64,000 bases of DNA from Pseudorhodobacter sp. E13 (GTDB lineage Bacteria; Pseudomonadota; Alphaproteobacteria; Rhodobacterales; Rhodobacteraceae). The stretch lies in contig NZ_RPEN01000156.1 in the NCBI RefSeq assembly GCF_003991405.1, positions 124,001 to 188,000 on the forward strand, written 5' to 3'. The first letter of the stretch is position 1, and every line of letters begins with the position of its first letter. The notes under the pieces were generated by a model. It had not been told where the DNA came from. It ran no database searches and saw nothing but the letters and a program-made list of their open reading frames with translations. This document shows, piece after piece, positions 54,282-63,228 of this stretch. The translations under genes were made by a program, and so were the position numbers.

Positions 54282-56720
54282 ATGGCTGATTTTCCAACGA
54301 GCGCGCGGGTGGTGATCATTGGCGGCGGGGCGGTTGGCGCCTCGTGCCTGTATCATCTGGCCAAGGCGGGTTGGACGGATTGCGTGCTGCTGGAAAAGAA
54401 TGAGTTGACGGCAGGCTCTACCTGGCATGCGGCGGGGAATGTGCCCACGTTTTCAAGCTCTTGGTCGATCATGAACATGCAGCGCTATTCGGCGGAACTG
54501 TATCGCGGTTTGGGCGCCGAAGTGGATTACCCGATGAATTACCATGTCACCGGATCGGTGCGCTTGGGCCATACGGCAGAGCGGCTGGACGAGTTCAAGC
54601 GCGTGGCGGGCATGGGGCGCTATCAGGGGATGGATCTTGAGGTTCTGGCCCCTGAGGAGATCAAGGCGCGCTATCCTTTTCTTGAGACGCATGATCTGAG
54701 CGGGGCGCTGTATGATCCGAATGACGGTGATATTGATCCGGCGCAATTGACGCAGGCTTTGGCCAAGGGCGCGCGCAATATGGGCGCGCGGATTGAGCGG
54801 TTCTGCCCGGTGACAGCGGTGCGGCGCGAGGCGGATGAATGGGTTGTTGTGACCGAGAAGGGCGAGATCCGCTGCACCTATGTGGTCAATGCAGCGGGAT
54901 ATTACGCGCGCGAGGTTGGGCGGATGTTTGGCCGCGAGGTGCCGATGATGGTGATGAGCCATCAGTATATGCTGTTCGATACGGTGCCAGAGGTGGCGGA
55001 GTATAGCGCGCAGACAGGGGGCAAGTTGCCGCTGCTGCGCGATGTCGACAGCAGTTATTATCTGCGGCAGGAGAAGAACGGGTTTAACCTTGGCCCCTAT
55101 GAGGGCAATTGCCGCGCGCATTGGATCAGCAAGGATGATCCTTTCCCCGCCGATTTCAGTTTCCAGCTTTTCCCCGATGATCTGGAGCGGCTGGAATGGC
55201 ATATTGAGGATGCGATGGCGCGGGTGCCGCTGTTGGGCACGGCGCCGCTGACCAAGGTGATCAACGGGCCCATCCCCTATACGCCCGATGGCAACCCGCT
55301 GATCGGGCCGATGCCGGGGGTTCCGAATGCGTTTGAGGCCTGTGTGTTCACCTTTGGCATTTGTCAGGCCGGGGGCGCGGGCAAGGTCTTGGCGGAATGG
55401 GTGACAGAGGGCGCGACCGAGTGGGATATGTGGTCTTGTGACCCGCGCCGCTTTACCGGGTTTGAGGGCGAAGACTATTGCATTGCCAAGGGGATGGAGG
55501 TCTATGGCCATGAATATGGCATGCATTTCCCGCATTTCGCCTGGCCTGCGGGGCGCGACCAGAAGCTGAGCGCGGTGCATGATCGCGTGGCGGGGATGGG
55601 CGCGCAATTCGGGGCCTATAACGGTTGGGAGCGCGCGAATTGGTATGCACGCGCGGGCGATGACACATCGGCCGAGGGCTGCCAGACATGGAAGCGCGAA
55701 GGCGCGTGGTTTGGAGCGGTGAAGGCCGAATGCGAGGCGGTGCGCGATGCGGCGGGAATTCTGGACCTGCCGGGCTTTTCGCGTTTTCGGGTTTCGGGCA
55801 AAGGCGTGATTGATTGGCTGAGCGCGCAGATCACCGGGCGGGTGCCGAAGGTGGGGCGTGTGGGGCTGGCGTATTTTGCCGATGAAAAGGGCCGGATTGT
55901 CACCGAGATGTCGGTGGCGCGGGTGGCGGAGGAGGAGGTGATGCTGATCACTGCCGCCACGGCGCAGGCACATGACCGGGAGCTGTTGCTTTCGACTCTG
56001 CCGCATGGGCTTCATCTGCGCGATGAAACCGACGACTGGTCCTGCCAGATTTTGACTGGGCCCAACAGCCGCGCGATTTTGGCGGCGGTCTGTGGTGCGG
56101 ATTTGAGCCAGCCGTGGCTGAGTTGGCAAAAAGCGGTGATTGCCGGGGCTGAAGTGGTGTTGATGCGGGTGTCCTTTGCGGGGGAATTGGGCTGGGAGGT
56201 GCATTCGCGCCGCGCCGAAACGCCTGCCGTGTGGGATGCGCTGATCGCCGCCGGGCAGGGCCATGGCTTGCGGCCCTTTGGCATGTTCGCGCTGAATTCC
56301 TTGCGGATCGAAAAGGGTTATCGCGCGTGGAAGGGCGATTTGTCGACCGATTATACGGTGCTGCAAGGCGGGTTGGAGCGGTTTATCGACTGGTCCCATG
56401 CGTTCCGCGGCAAGGCGGCTTTGGCGGCAGAAAAGCAGCGTGGGGTATCCAAGCAATTCGTAACGCTGAAAATCGAGGCGGGGGACTATGACCCGCCTTA
56501 TATGTCGACGATCTGGCATGGCGATACGGTCGTGGGTGAGGTGACGAGCGGGTATTTTGGCCATCGCGTGGGGGCCTGCATTGGGCTTGGCATGTTGCGC
56601 AGCGATCTGAACGCGCCGGGGACCGTGTTGGAGGTGGAAATCTTTGGCACGCGGCACCGCGCGGTGGTGCAGGAAGATGCACCGCTGTGGGACCCGAAGA
56701 ACGAGCGCATCCGTGCGTGA
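54282..56720 (+). CDS. Dimethylglycine/sarcosine dehydrogenase-like flavoprotein 1
   Basis: Oxidative demethylase that moves the methyl carbon to tetrahydrofolate. 812 residues: DAO-type FAD domain from VVIIGGGAVGASCLYHLAKAGW, STWHAAGN with the His that binds FAD covalently in DMGDH, a middle FAO domain, then an aminomethyltransferase (GcvT) domain from about residue 430 to the end with LTGPNSRAIL and GELGWEVHSRR. It is 40% or less like its neighbour by eye, so the two likely have different N-methyl substrates. ATG at 54282 has AAGGGTGGGG upstream. Confidence 0.9.
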   Translation: MADFPTSARVVIIGGGAVGASCLYHLAKAGWTDCVLLEKNELTAGSTWHAAGNVPTFSSSWSIMNMQRYSAELYRGLGAEVDYPMNYHVTGSVRLGHTAERLDEFKRVAGMGRYQGMDLEVLAPEEIKARYPFLETHDLSGALYDPNDGDIDPAQLTQALAKGARNMGARIERFCPVTAVRREADEWVVVTEKGEIRCTYVVNAAGYYAREVGRMFGREVPMMVMSHQYMLFDTVPEVAEYSAQTGGKLPLLRDVDSSYYLRQEKNGFNLGPYEGNCRAHWISKDDPFPADFSFQLFPDDLERLEWHIEDAMARVPLLGTAPLTKVINGPIPYTPDGNPLIGPMPGVPNAFEACVFTFGICQAGGAGKVLAEWVTEGATEWDMWSCDPRRFTGFEGEDYCIAKGMEVYGHEYGMHFPHFAWPAGRDQKLSAVHDRVAGMGAQFGAYNGWERANWYARAGDDTSAEGCQTWKREGAWFGAVKAECEAVRDAAGILDLPGFSRFRVSGKGVIDWLSAQITGRVPKVGRVGLAYFADEKGRIVTEMSVARVAEEEVMLITAATAQAHDRELLLSTLPHGLHLRDETDDWSCQILTGPNSRAILAAVCGADLSQPWLSWQKAVIAGAEVVLMRVSFAGELGWEVHSRRAETPAVWDALIAAGQGHGLRPFGMFALNSLRIEKGYRAWKGDLSTDYTVLQGGLERFIDWSHAFRGKAALAAEKQRGVSKQFVTLKIEAGDYDPPYMSTIWHGDTVVGEVTSGYFGHRVGACIGLGMLRSDLNAPGTVLEVEIFGTRHRAVVQEDAPLWDPKNERIRA

Positions 56721-56725
56721 CAAGG

Positions 56726-56776
56726 CTGGGGGGCTGTCTGCCCCCCAGACCCCCCGAGGATATTTTTGAATAGATG
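56726..56776 (+). repeat. Intergenic hairpin + GGATATTT module, copy before flavoprotein 2
   Basis: A perfect 9-bp stem (56726-56734 with 56740-56748) is followed by ACCCCCCGAGGATATTTTTG and AATAGATGAA, ending just before the ribosome-binding site of the next gene. Seen in the same order at 59241. Confidence 0.7.
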
Positions 56777-56789
56777 AATGGGTGAGGCG

Positions 56790-59228
56790 ATGGCTGAGGT
56801 TCCAAAGACGGCGCGGGCGGTGATTATTGGCGGTGGGGTGTCTGGTTGCTCGGTCGCCTATCATCTGGCCAAGGCGGGTTGGACGGATATTGTGCTGTTG
56901 GAGCGCAAGCGGCTGACATCGGGCACCACTTGGCACGCGGCGGGGTTGATCGGGCAATTGCGCGGCAGTGCGAATATGACGCGTTTGGCGAAATATTCGG
57001 CGGATCTCTATGTGAAGCTGGAGGCGGAGACGGGCGTTGCGACGGGGATGCGGCAGGTGGGGTCAATCTCGGTCGCGTTGACGCAGGCGCGGCATGAGGA
57101 ATTGCTGCGCCAAGCCACGGTGGCGCGGATTTTTGATGTGGATGTGGCGGAGGTTTCGCCGGCCGAGGTGAAGGCGATGTATCCGCATCTGAATGTGGGC
57201 GATGTGGTGGGGGCGGTGCATTTGCCGCTGGATGGGCAGTGCGACCCCGCCAATATCGCGATGGCGCTGGCCAAAGGCGCGCGGATGCGTGGGGCCAAGG
57301 TGTTGGAAGGCGTCAAGGTGACGGGTGTGACGCGGGCTGCGGGGCGCGTCACGGGTGTGGATTATGTGGTGGAAGGCGAACCGGGGCATATTGCCGCCGA
57401 TGTGGTCATCAACTGTGGTGGCATGTGGGGGCGTGATCTGGCGGAGGCCAGTGGCGTGACCTTGCCGCTGCATGCCTGCGAGCATTTCTATCTGATCACC
57501 GAGCCGATCGAGGGGTTGGGCCATTTGCCGGTGCTGCGGGTGCCGGATGAATGCGCCTATTACAAATCGGATGCGGGGAAGATGATGATCGGGGCCTTTG
57601 AGCCCAAGGCCAAGCCTTGGGGCATGGGCGGCATTCGTGAGGATTTCGAGTTCGACACGCTGCCGGAGGATTGGGACCATTTCCAGCCCATTCTGGAGGC
57701 GGCGATGGAGCGGATGCCTTTGTTCCAATCGGCGGGGATTCATACGTTTTTCAACGGGCCGGAGAGTTTTACGCCGGATGATCGCTATTATCTGGGCGAG
57801 GCGCCGGAACTGGGCGGCTATTGGGTGGCGGCGGGCTATAATTCGGTGGGCATTGCCGGATCGGGCGGCGCGGGCATGGCGCTGGCGCATTGGATCACCG
57901 AAGGCGAGCCGCCTTTTGATCTGTGGGAGGTGGATATTCGGCGCGCGCAGCCGTTCCAGCGCAACCGCAGCTATTTGAAGGAGCGGGTGTCGGAAACCTT
58001 GGGTCTGCTTTATGCCGATCACTTTCCTTACCGGCAGATGGCGACCTCTCGCGGGGTGCGCCGGTCGCCTTTGCATGAACATCTGAAGGCGCGGGGCGCG
58101 GTGTTTGGCGAAGTTGCGGGGTGGGAGCGGGCCAATTGGTTTGCGAACGAGGGTCAAGCGCGGGAATACCAGTATTCCTGGGGGCGGCAGAACTGGTTTG
58201 ACAATGCCGCCGCCGAGCATAAGGCCGTGCGGACGGGTGTCGGGCTGTTCGACATGACCTCTTTCGGGAAGATCAGGGTGGAGGGGCGCGATGCCTGTGC
58301 CTTTTTGCAGCGGGTCTGTGCCAATGATGTCGATGTGCCTGCGGGGCGGATTGTCTATACCCAGATGCTCAATGCGCGGGGCGGGATTGAAAGCGATCTG
58401 ACGGTGACGCGGTTGTCTGAGACCGCCTATTTTCTGGTGGTGCCGGGGGCGACCTTGCAGCGCGATCTGGCGTGGTTGCGGCGGCATCTGGGCGAGGCCT
58501 TTGCCGTGATCACCGATGTGACGGCGGGGGAGGCGGTGCTGTGCGTGATGGGGCCGAAAAGCCGCGAGCTGTTGCAGGCGGTATCCCCTGCCGATTTCAG
58601 CAATGCAGCGCATCCCTTTGGCACGGCACGGGACATCGAAATTGGCATGGGGTTGGCGCGGGCGCATCGCGTGACCTATGTGGGCGAGTTGGGGTGGGAG
58701 CTGTATATTTCCACCGACCAGGCGGCGCATGTGTTCGAGGCCTTGGAGGCGGCGGACAAGGGCATGACGTTATGCGGTTTGCATGTGCTGGATAGCTGCC
58801 GGATTGAAAAGGGTTATCGCCATTTCGGCCATGATATCACCGATGAGGATCATGTGCTGGAGGCGGGGCTTGGCTTTGCGGTGAAGACCGGCAAGGGCGA
58901 TTTCATGGGCCGCGAGGCGGTGTTGCGCAAGCGGGAGGCCGGATTGGCGCGGCGGATGGTGCAGTTCAAGCTGCGCGATCCGGGGCCGCTGTTGTTCCAT
59001 AATGAAGCGATTGTGCGCGATGGGCGGATTGTCGGGCCGATTACATCGGGCAATTACGGGCATCACTTGGGTGGGGCCATCGGGCTTGGCTATGTGCCTT
59101 GTGCGGGGGAGAGCGCCGAGCAAGTGCTGGCGTCCAGCTATGAGATCGAGGTGGCGGGCAAGCGCTTTGCGGCGGAGGCATCCTTGGTGCCGATGTATGA
59201 TCCGAAATCCGAACGTGTGCGGATGTGA
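56790..59228 (+). CDS. Dimethylglycine/sarcosine dehydrogenase-like flavoprotein 2
   Basis: Same family and layout as the preceding gene. Residues from 9 (RAVIIGGGVSGCSVAYHLAK), then SGTTWHAAGLIGQL, which is the standard DMGDH/SDH form with the FAD-binding His, and a GcvT domain with GVGLFDMTSFGKIRVEG, CVMGPKSRELLQ and VGELGWELYISTD. 812 residues. The sequence is closer to known dimethylglycine and sarcosine dehydrogenases than copy 1 is. Located 69 bp after copy 1 with the hairpin module between. Confidence 0.92.
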   Translation: MAEVPKTARAVIIGGGVSGCSVAYHLAKAGWTDIVLLERKRLTSGTTWHAAGLIGQLRGSANMTRLAKYSADLYVKLEAETGVATGMRQVGSISVALTQARHEELLRQATVARIFDVDVAEVSPAEVKAMYPHLNVGDVVGAVHLPLDGQCDPANIAMALAKGARMRGAKVLEGVKVTGVTRAAGRVTGVDYVVEGEPGHIAADVVINCGGMWGRDLAEASGVTLPLHACEHFYLITEPIEGLGHLPVLRVPDECAYYKSDAGKMMIGAFEPKAKPWGMGGIREDFEFDTLPEDWDHFQPILEAAMERMPLFQSAGIHTFFNGPESFTPDDRYYLGEAPELGGYWVAAGYNSVGIAGSGGAGMALAHWITEGEPPFDLWEVDIRRAQPFQRNRSYLKERVSETLGLLYADHFPYRQMATSRGVRRSPLHEHLKARGAVFGEVAGWERANWFANEGQAREYQYSWGRQNWFDNAAAEHKAVRTGVGLFDMTSFGKIRVEGRDACAFLQRVCANDVDVPAGRIVYTQMLNARGGIESDLTVTRLSETAYFLVVPGATLQRDLAWLRRHLGEAFAVITDVTAGEAVLCVMGPKSRELLQAVSPADFSNAAHPFGTARDIEIGMGLARAHRVTYVGELGWELYISTDQAAHVFEALEAADKGMTLCGLHVLDSCRIEKGYRHFGHDITDEDHVLEAGLGFAVKTGKGDFMGREAVLRKREAGLARRMVQFKLRDPGPLLFHNEAIVRDGRIVGPITSGNYGHHLGGAIGLGYVPCAGESAEQVLASSYEIEVAGKRFAAEASLVPMYDPKSERVRM

Positions 59229-59240
59229 CCGAAAGCAGGA

Positions 59241-59283
59241 CCGGGGCTCTGCCCCGGACCCCGGGATATTTTTGAATAGATGA
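59241..59283 (+). repeat. Intergenic hairpin + GGATATTT module before mttB-like gene
   Basis: A 7-bp stem (59241-59247 with 59251-59257) is followed by ACCCCGGGATATTTTTG and AATAGATGAA, immediately upstream of the next gene's ribosome-binding site. Confidence 0.7.
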
Positions 59284-59297
59284 ATGAGGGTGGCGGG

Positions 59298-60857
59298 ATG
59301 GATGAGATTGGCGAGATGTGTGAGCCGGCGCGCGCACGATCTGGGCGGGCTGGGGGGCGGGCGAGCCGGGTGGCTTTGCGGGCGGCCCCTTTGGCGGATG
59401 ATCTGCGGCCTGTGCGGCCGGGTTTGCCCGGCGGGCAATACAAGCCGCTGACCGAAGCCGGGGTGGCGCAGATTCATGAAAGCGCCTTGCAGGCGTTGGA
59501 GCAGATTGGTCTGAGCCAGGCTCCACCCTCGGGGGTTAAGCTGTTGACGGAAGCCGGGGCCATTCAGGGGGATGACGGGCGCATTCGGTTCCCGCGGGCT
59601 TTGGTGGAGGATATGCTGGCGGTGGCTGCGCGCAACATCACCTTGCACGCGCGCGACCCAAAGCATGACCTGCATTTGTCGGGGTCGAAGGTGCATTTCG
59701 GCACGGCGGGGGCGGCGGTGCATATTGTCGATCCGTTCACGCTGGACTATCGCGAGAGCACGGCGCAGGATTTGTATGATGCGGCGCGGCTGGTGGATAA
59801 TCTTGATAACATTCACTTTTATCAGCGCACGATGGTTTGCCGGGATATCCCGGACAACCTCGATATGGATTTGAACACGCTTTATGGGTCTGTGTCGGGG
59901 ACGCGGAAACATGTGGGCACCTCGTTCAGCGATCCGTCCCATGTCGCGCCTTGTTTCGATCTGCTTTACACGATTGCGGGGGGTGAGGAGAAATGGCTGG
60001 AGCGGCCCTTTGTGTCCAATTCCAACTGTTTTGTGGTGCCGCCGATGAAGTTCGCCGAGGAAAGCTGCATCGTGATGGAAGATTGTATCCGTCGCGGGAT
60101 GCCGATGCTGTTGCTGAGCGCGGGGCAGGCGGGGGCGACCTCTCCGGCGCCGATTGCGCTGACGATTGTGCAGGCGGTGGCCGAATGTCTGGCGGGTGTG
60201 GTTTATGCCAATGCGATCAAGCCCGGTGCGCCTTGTGTCTTTGGCACCTGGCCCTTCGTGTCGGATTTGCGGACGGGGGCAATGTCGGGCGGGTCGGCGG
60301 AGCAGGCGCTGTTGACGGCGGGTTGCGCGCAGATGCATCGGTTTTATGACCTGCCCGGCGGGGCGGCGAGCGGGATTTCCGACAGCAAGTTGCCGGATAT
60401 GCAGGCCGGATGGGAGCAGGGGATCACCAATTCGCTTGCTGGGCTTGCCGGGTTGAACATGTGTTATGAGGCAGTGGGGATGCATGCGTCTTTGCTGGGC
60501 TTTTGTCTGGAAAGCCTTGTGCTGGGTGATGATCTGTTGGGCCAGGCGATGCGGTTGGTGCGCGGGATTGATGTGACGTCCGACAGCACCAGTATCGACG
60601 CGATGAAAGAGGTGTGCTTGGGCGGGCCGGGGCATTACCTAGGCTCGGACCAGACGCTGAAGCTGATGCAGACCGAGTATATTTATCCGGTGGTGGGCAA
60701 CCGGATGTCACCGAAGGAATGGAATGAGGCGGGCAAGCCTTTGCTTTTGGACAAGGCTTTGGCGCGCAAGAATGCCATCCTGGCGAAAGCCGGGCGGTTG
60801 ATCGACCCGGAGTTGGATGCCATGATCCGCAGCAAATACAAGATCTATTTCCAGTGA
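59298..60857 (+). CDS. MttB-family methyltransferase without pyrrolysine
   Basis: A 519-residue member of the trimethylamine methyltransferase superfamily. No amber codon lies in frame, so it is a non-pyrrolysine form, as in glycine betaine (MtgB) and proline betaine methyltransferases. Segments LTEAGVAQIHESALQALEQIG and HVGTSFSDPSHVAPCFDLLY and GGAASGISDSKLPDMQAGWEQG are typical. It would take a methyl from a quaternary amine to a corrinoid protein. No corrinoid or RamA-type activase gene is in this operon; the corrinoid protein at 44.2 kb is the only candidate in view. GAGGG precedes the ATG at 59298. Confidence 0.9.
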   Translation: MDEIGEMCEPARARSGRAGGRASRVALRAAPLADDLRPVRPGLPGGQYKPLTEAGVAQIHESALQALEQIGLSQAPPSGVKLLTEAGAIQGDDGRIRFPRALVEDMLAVAARNITLHARDPKHDLHLSGSKVHFGTAGAAVHIVDPFTLDYRESTAQDLYDAARLVDNLDNIHFYQRTMVCRDIPDNLDMDLNTLYGSVSGTRKHVGTSFSDPSHVAPCFDLLYTIAGGEEKWLERPFVSNSNCFVVPPMKFAEESCIVMEDCIRRGMPMLLLSAGQAGATSPAPIALTIVQAVAECLAGVVYANAIKPGAPCVFGTWPFVSDLRTGAMSGGSAEQALLTAGCAQMHRFYDLPGGAASGISDSKLPDMQAGWEQGITNSLAGLAGLNMCYEAVGMHASLLGFCLESLVLGDDLLGQAMRLVRGIDVTSDSTSIDAMKEVCLGGPGHYLGSDQTLKLMQTEYIYPVVGNRMSPKEWNEAGKPLLLDKALARKNAILAKAGRLIDPELDAMIRSKYKIYFQ

Positions 60858-60864
60858 GGATTCA

Positions 60865-62295
60865 ATGATTTCTGACCATGCGTTGAGGTTCTACATTAAC
60901 GGCCAATGGGTCCAGCCCTTGGGCGGCGCGCGCATGGCGGTTGAAAACCCGGCGACCGAGGAGGTGTTGGGCGAGATTGCGCTGGGGTCGGTGGCGGATA
61001 CGGATCGTGCGGTGGCCGCGGCGCGGGCGGCGTTTGACGGATTTGCCCAGACCCCGGTGGCCGAGCGGATCGCGTTGTTGGAGCGGCTGTTGGCCGCCTA
61101 TGACGCAAGGGCCGAGGATTTCGCGCAGGCCATGCGGTTGGAAATGGGGGCGCCGATCACTTGGGCGCGCGAGGCGCAGGTTTGGGCGGGGCAGGTGCAT
61201 TTGCAAAGCACCATCGCCGCCGCCAAGGCCTTTGCCTGGGAGGAGGCGCGCGGCAGCACCCGGATCATCCGCGAGGGAATCGGGGTTTGTGCGCTGATCA
61301 CGCCGTGGAACTGGCCGATGAACCAGATCGTGTGCAAGGTGGCCCCGGCGATTGCGGCGGGTTGTACCATGGTGTTGAAACCCTCTGAAATCGCGCCTTT
61401 GTCGGGCTTGCTCTGGGCCGAGGTTTGCGATGCCGCGGGCGTGCCTGCGGGGGTGTTCAACCTTGTGAATGGCACCGGGCCAGAGGTGGGCGCGCGGCTG
61501 TCCAGCCATCCGGAGGTGGATATGGTCAGCTTTACCGGGTCCACCCGCGCAGGTGTGCAGGTGGCGGCCAATGCCGCGCCTACGGTCAAGCGGGTGGCGC
61601 AGGAATTGGGCGGGAAATCGGCCAATATCATCCTGCCTTCGGCCGATCTGGCAGCGGCGGTGGCACAAGGGGTGGAGGCCTGCATGGGCAACACCGGGCA
61701 AAGCTGCGATGCGCCGACGCGCATGTTCATCCCGCGCGGGGCAGAGCTTGAAGCCTACCGCGCGGCGCAAGCGGCGGTGGCGGCGATGGTGATCGGGGAT
61801 ACGGGTGATGCGGGCGTGACGATGGGCCCGCTGGTCAGCCGTGCGCAATATGAAAAGGTGCAAGGCCTGATCGGGCAGGGGATTGCCGAAGGCGCGACGC
61901 TTGTAACGGGGGGCCTTGGGCGGCCAGAGGGCATGAACCGGGGCCATTATGCGCAGCCCACGGTATTTGGCGATGTGACGCCGGGCATGACCATCGCGCG
62001 AGAGGAAATCTTTGGCCCGGTGCTGGCGATCTTGTCTTATGACAGCGTCGATCAAGCGGTCGCGATGGCGAATGACACGGTTTACGGGCTGGCGGCCTAT
62101 GTGCAAGGCGCGTTGCCCGAGGCCCGTGCGGTGGCGCGGCGCTTGCGGGCGGGGCAGGTGAATGTGAACGGCCCGGATTGGGATACATTCGCGCCGTTTG
62201 GGGGCTACAAGCAATCGGGGAACGGTCGTGAATATGCCGATTGGGGCATCCATGACTTTTGTGAGGTCAAGGCAATCGTGGGATACGGCGAATGA
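60865..62295 (+). CDS. NAD(P)-dependent aldehyde dehydrogenase
   Basis: A 476-residue aldehyde dehydrogenase. ITPWNWPMNQIVCKVAPAI (cofactor loop), QELGGKSANII with Glu near 247, and GNTGQSCDAPTRMF with the catalytic Cys near 280 are intact. It follows the mttB-like gene by 7 bp and overlaps the next gene by 4. It may oxidise an aldehyde left after demethylation, such as betaine aldehyde or a semialdehyde; the substrate is not fixed by sequence. Confidence 0.92.
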   Translation: MISDHALRFYINGQWVQPLGGARMAVENPATEEVLGEIALGSVADTDRAVAAARAAFDGFAQTPVAERIALLERLLAAYDARAEDFAQAMRLEMGAPITWAREAQVWAGQVHLQSTIAAAKAFAWEEARGSTRIIREGIGVCALITPWNWPMNQIVCKVAPAIAAGCTMVLKPSEIAPLSGLLWAEVCDAAGVPAGVFNLVNGTGPEVGARLSSHPEVDMVSFTGSTRAGVQVAANAAPTVKRVAQELGGKSANIILPSADLAAAVAQGVEACMGNTGQSCDAPTRMFIPRGAELEAYRAAQAAVAAMVIGDTGDAGVTMGPLVSRAQYEKVQGLIGQGIAEGATLVTGGLGRPEGMNRGHYAQPTVFGDVTPGMTIAREEIFGPVLAILSYDSVDQAVAMANDTVYGLAAYVQGALPEARAVARRLRAGQVNVNGPDWDTFAPFGGYKQSGNGREYADWGIHDFCEVKAIVGYGE

Positions 62296-63194
62296 CGCAT
62301 TACGGCTATATCGGGCTTGGAAATCTGGGGGCAAATTGCGCGGCCTGTTTGCTGCGCGCGGGCATGCAGGTGACGGTGTTCGACCTGAACCCGAAACTGG
62401 CGGAGCGGTTGGTGGCGATGGGTGCCACGCTGGCCCCAAGCGCCGAGGCGCTGGCGGGCGCGGTGGATCATGTGATCACCTGTTTGCCCTCTCCCGCTGT
62501 GTCGGAACGGGTGTTGCGCAACATTTTGCCACAGATGAAACCGGGGGCGAGTTGGCTGGAAATGTCGACCCTTGGGCGCGAGGAAGTGCTGCGTTTGGGC
62601 GCGGTGGCGGCAGAGGCGGGCGTGCGGATGATGGAGCTGCCAGTCACGGGCGGCGTGCATCTGGCGGCACAAGGCAAGATCACCATGCTGGCCGGGGGCG
62701 ACAAGGATTTGTATGATCTGCATCTGCCCGCGATGCAGGCGATGGGTGACCGGATTTTCCATATGGGGCCGCTGGGGTCATCCTCGATCATCAAGGTCAT
62801 TACCAATATGCTGGCCTTCATTCACCTCAAGGCCACGAGCGAGGCGTTGATGCTGGCCAAGCGTGGGGGTTTGGACCTTGCGCAGGCGCATGCGGCGATC
62901 GCGGCCTCATCCGGCAATAGTTTTGTGCATGAAACCGAAGGTGCGCTGATCCTGAACGGGTCTTATGACATCGCGTTCAACATTGATCTGGCGTTGAAGG
63001 ATCTGGGGTTTGCGCTGGGCTTTGGCAAGGAATTCGGGGTGCCGCTGGATTTGGCGAGCATGACCAACCAGACTTATATCGCGGCAAAAGCGGCCTATGG
63101 CGGCGAGGCGCAATCGCCGATGATCGCCAAGCTGCTGGAGGATTTGCTGGGCACCGACCTGCGCGCCGAAGGCTTTCCGGCGCGGCTGGAGTAA
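62292..63194 (+). CDS. Beta-hydroxyacid dehydrogenase (3-hydroxyisobutyrate type)
   Basis: NAD(P)-dependent oxidoreductase of 300 residues. The Rossmann loop GYIGLGNLGANCAACLLRAG starts at residue 4; LPVTGGVHLAAQGKITMLAGG is the substrate-binding motif and SIIKVITNML holds the catalytic Lys of the family. Coupled to the aldehyde dehydrogenase by a 4-base overlap. The pair alcohol/aldehyde oxidation suggests a hydroxylated carbon skeleton (as from carnitine-like compounds) is degraded by the operon. Confidence 0.9.
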   Translation: MTHYGYIGLGNLGANCAACLLRAGMQVTVFDLNPKLAERLVAMGATLAPSAEALAGAVDHVITCLPSPAVSERVLRNILPQMKPGASWLEMSTLGREEVLRLGAVAAEAGVRMMELPVTGGVHLAAQGKITMLAGGDKDLYDLHLPAMQAMGDRIFHMGPLGSSSIIKVITNMLAFIHLKATSEALMLAKRGGLDLAQAHAAIAASSGNSFVHETEGALILNGSYDIAFNIDLALKDLGFALGFGKEFGVPLDLASMTNQTYIAAKAAYGGEAQSPMIAKLLEDLLGTDLRAEGFPARLE

Positions 63195-63228
63195 CGGCCC
63201 AGAGCGTCGCACCGAACAGACAGGCGCG

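Noticed and set aside
59298-60857. Pyrrolysine-containing trimethylamine methyltransferase
   Set aside because: The reading frame has no in-frame TAG, so it belongs to the non-pyrrolysine branch and trimethylamine is not the expected substrate.
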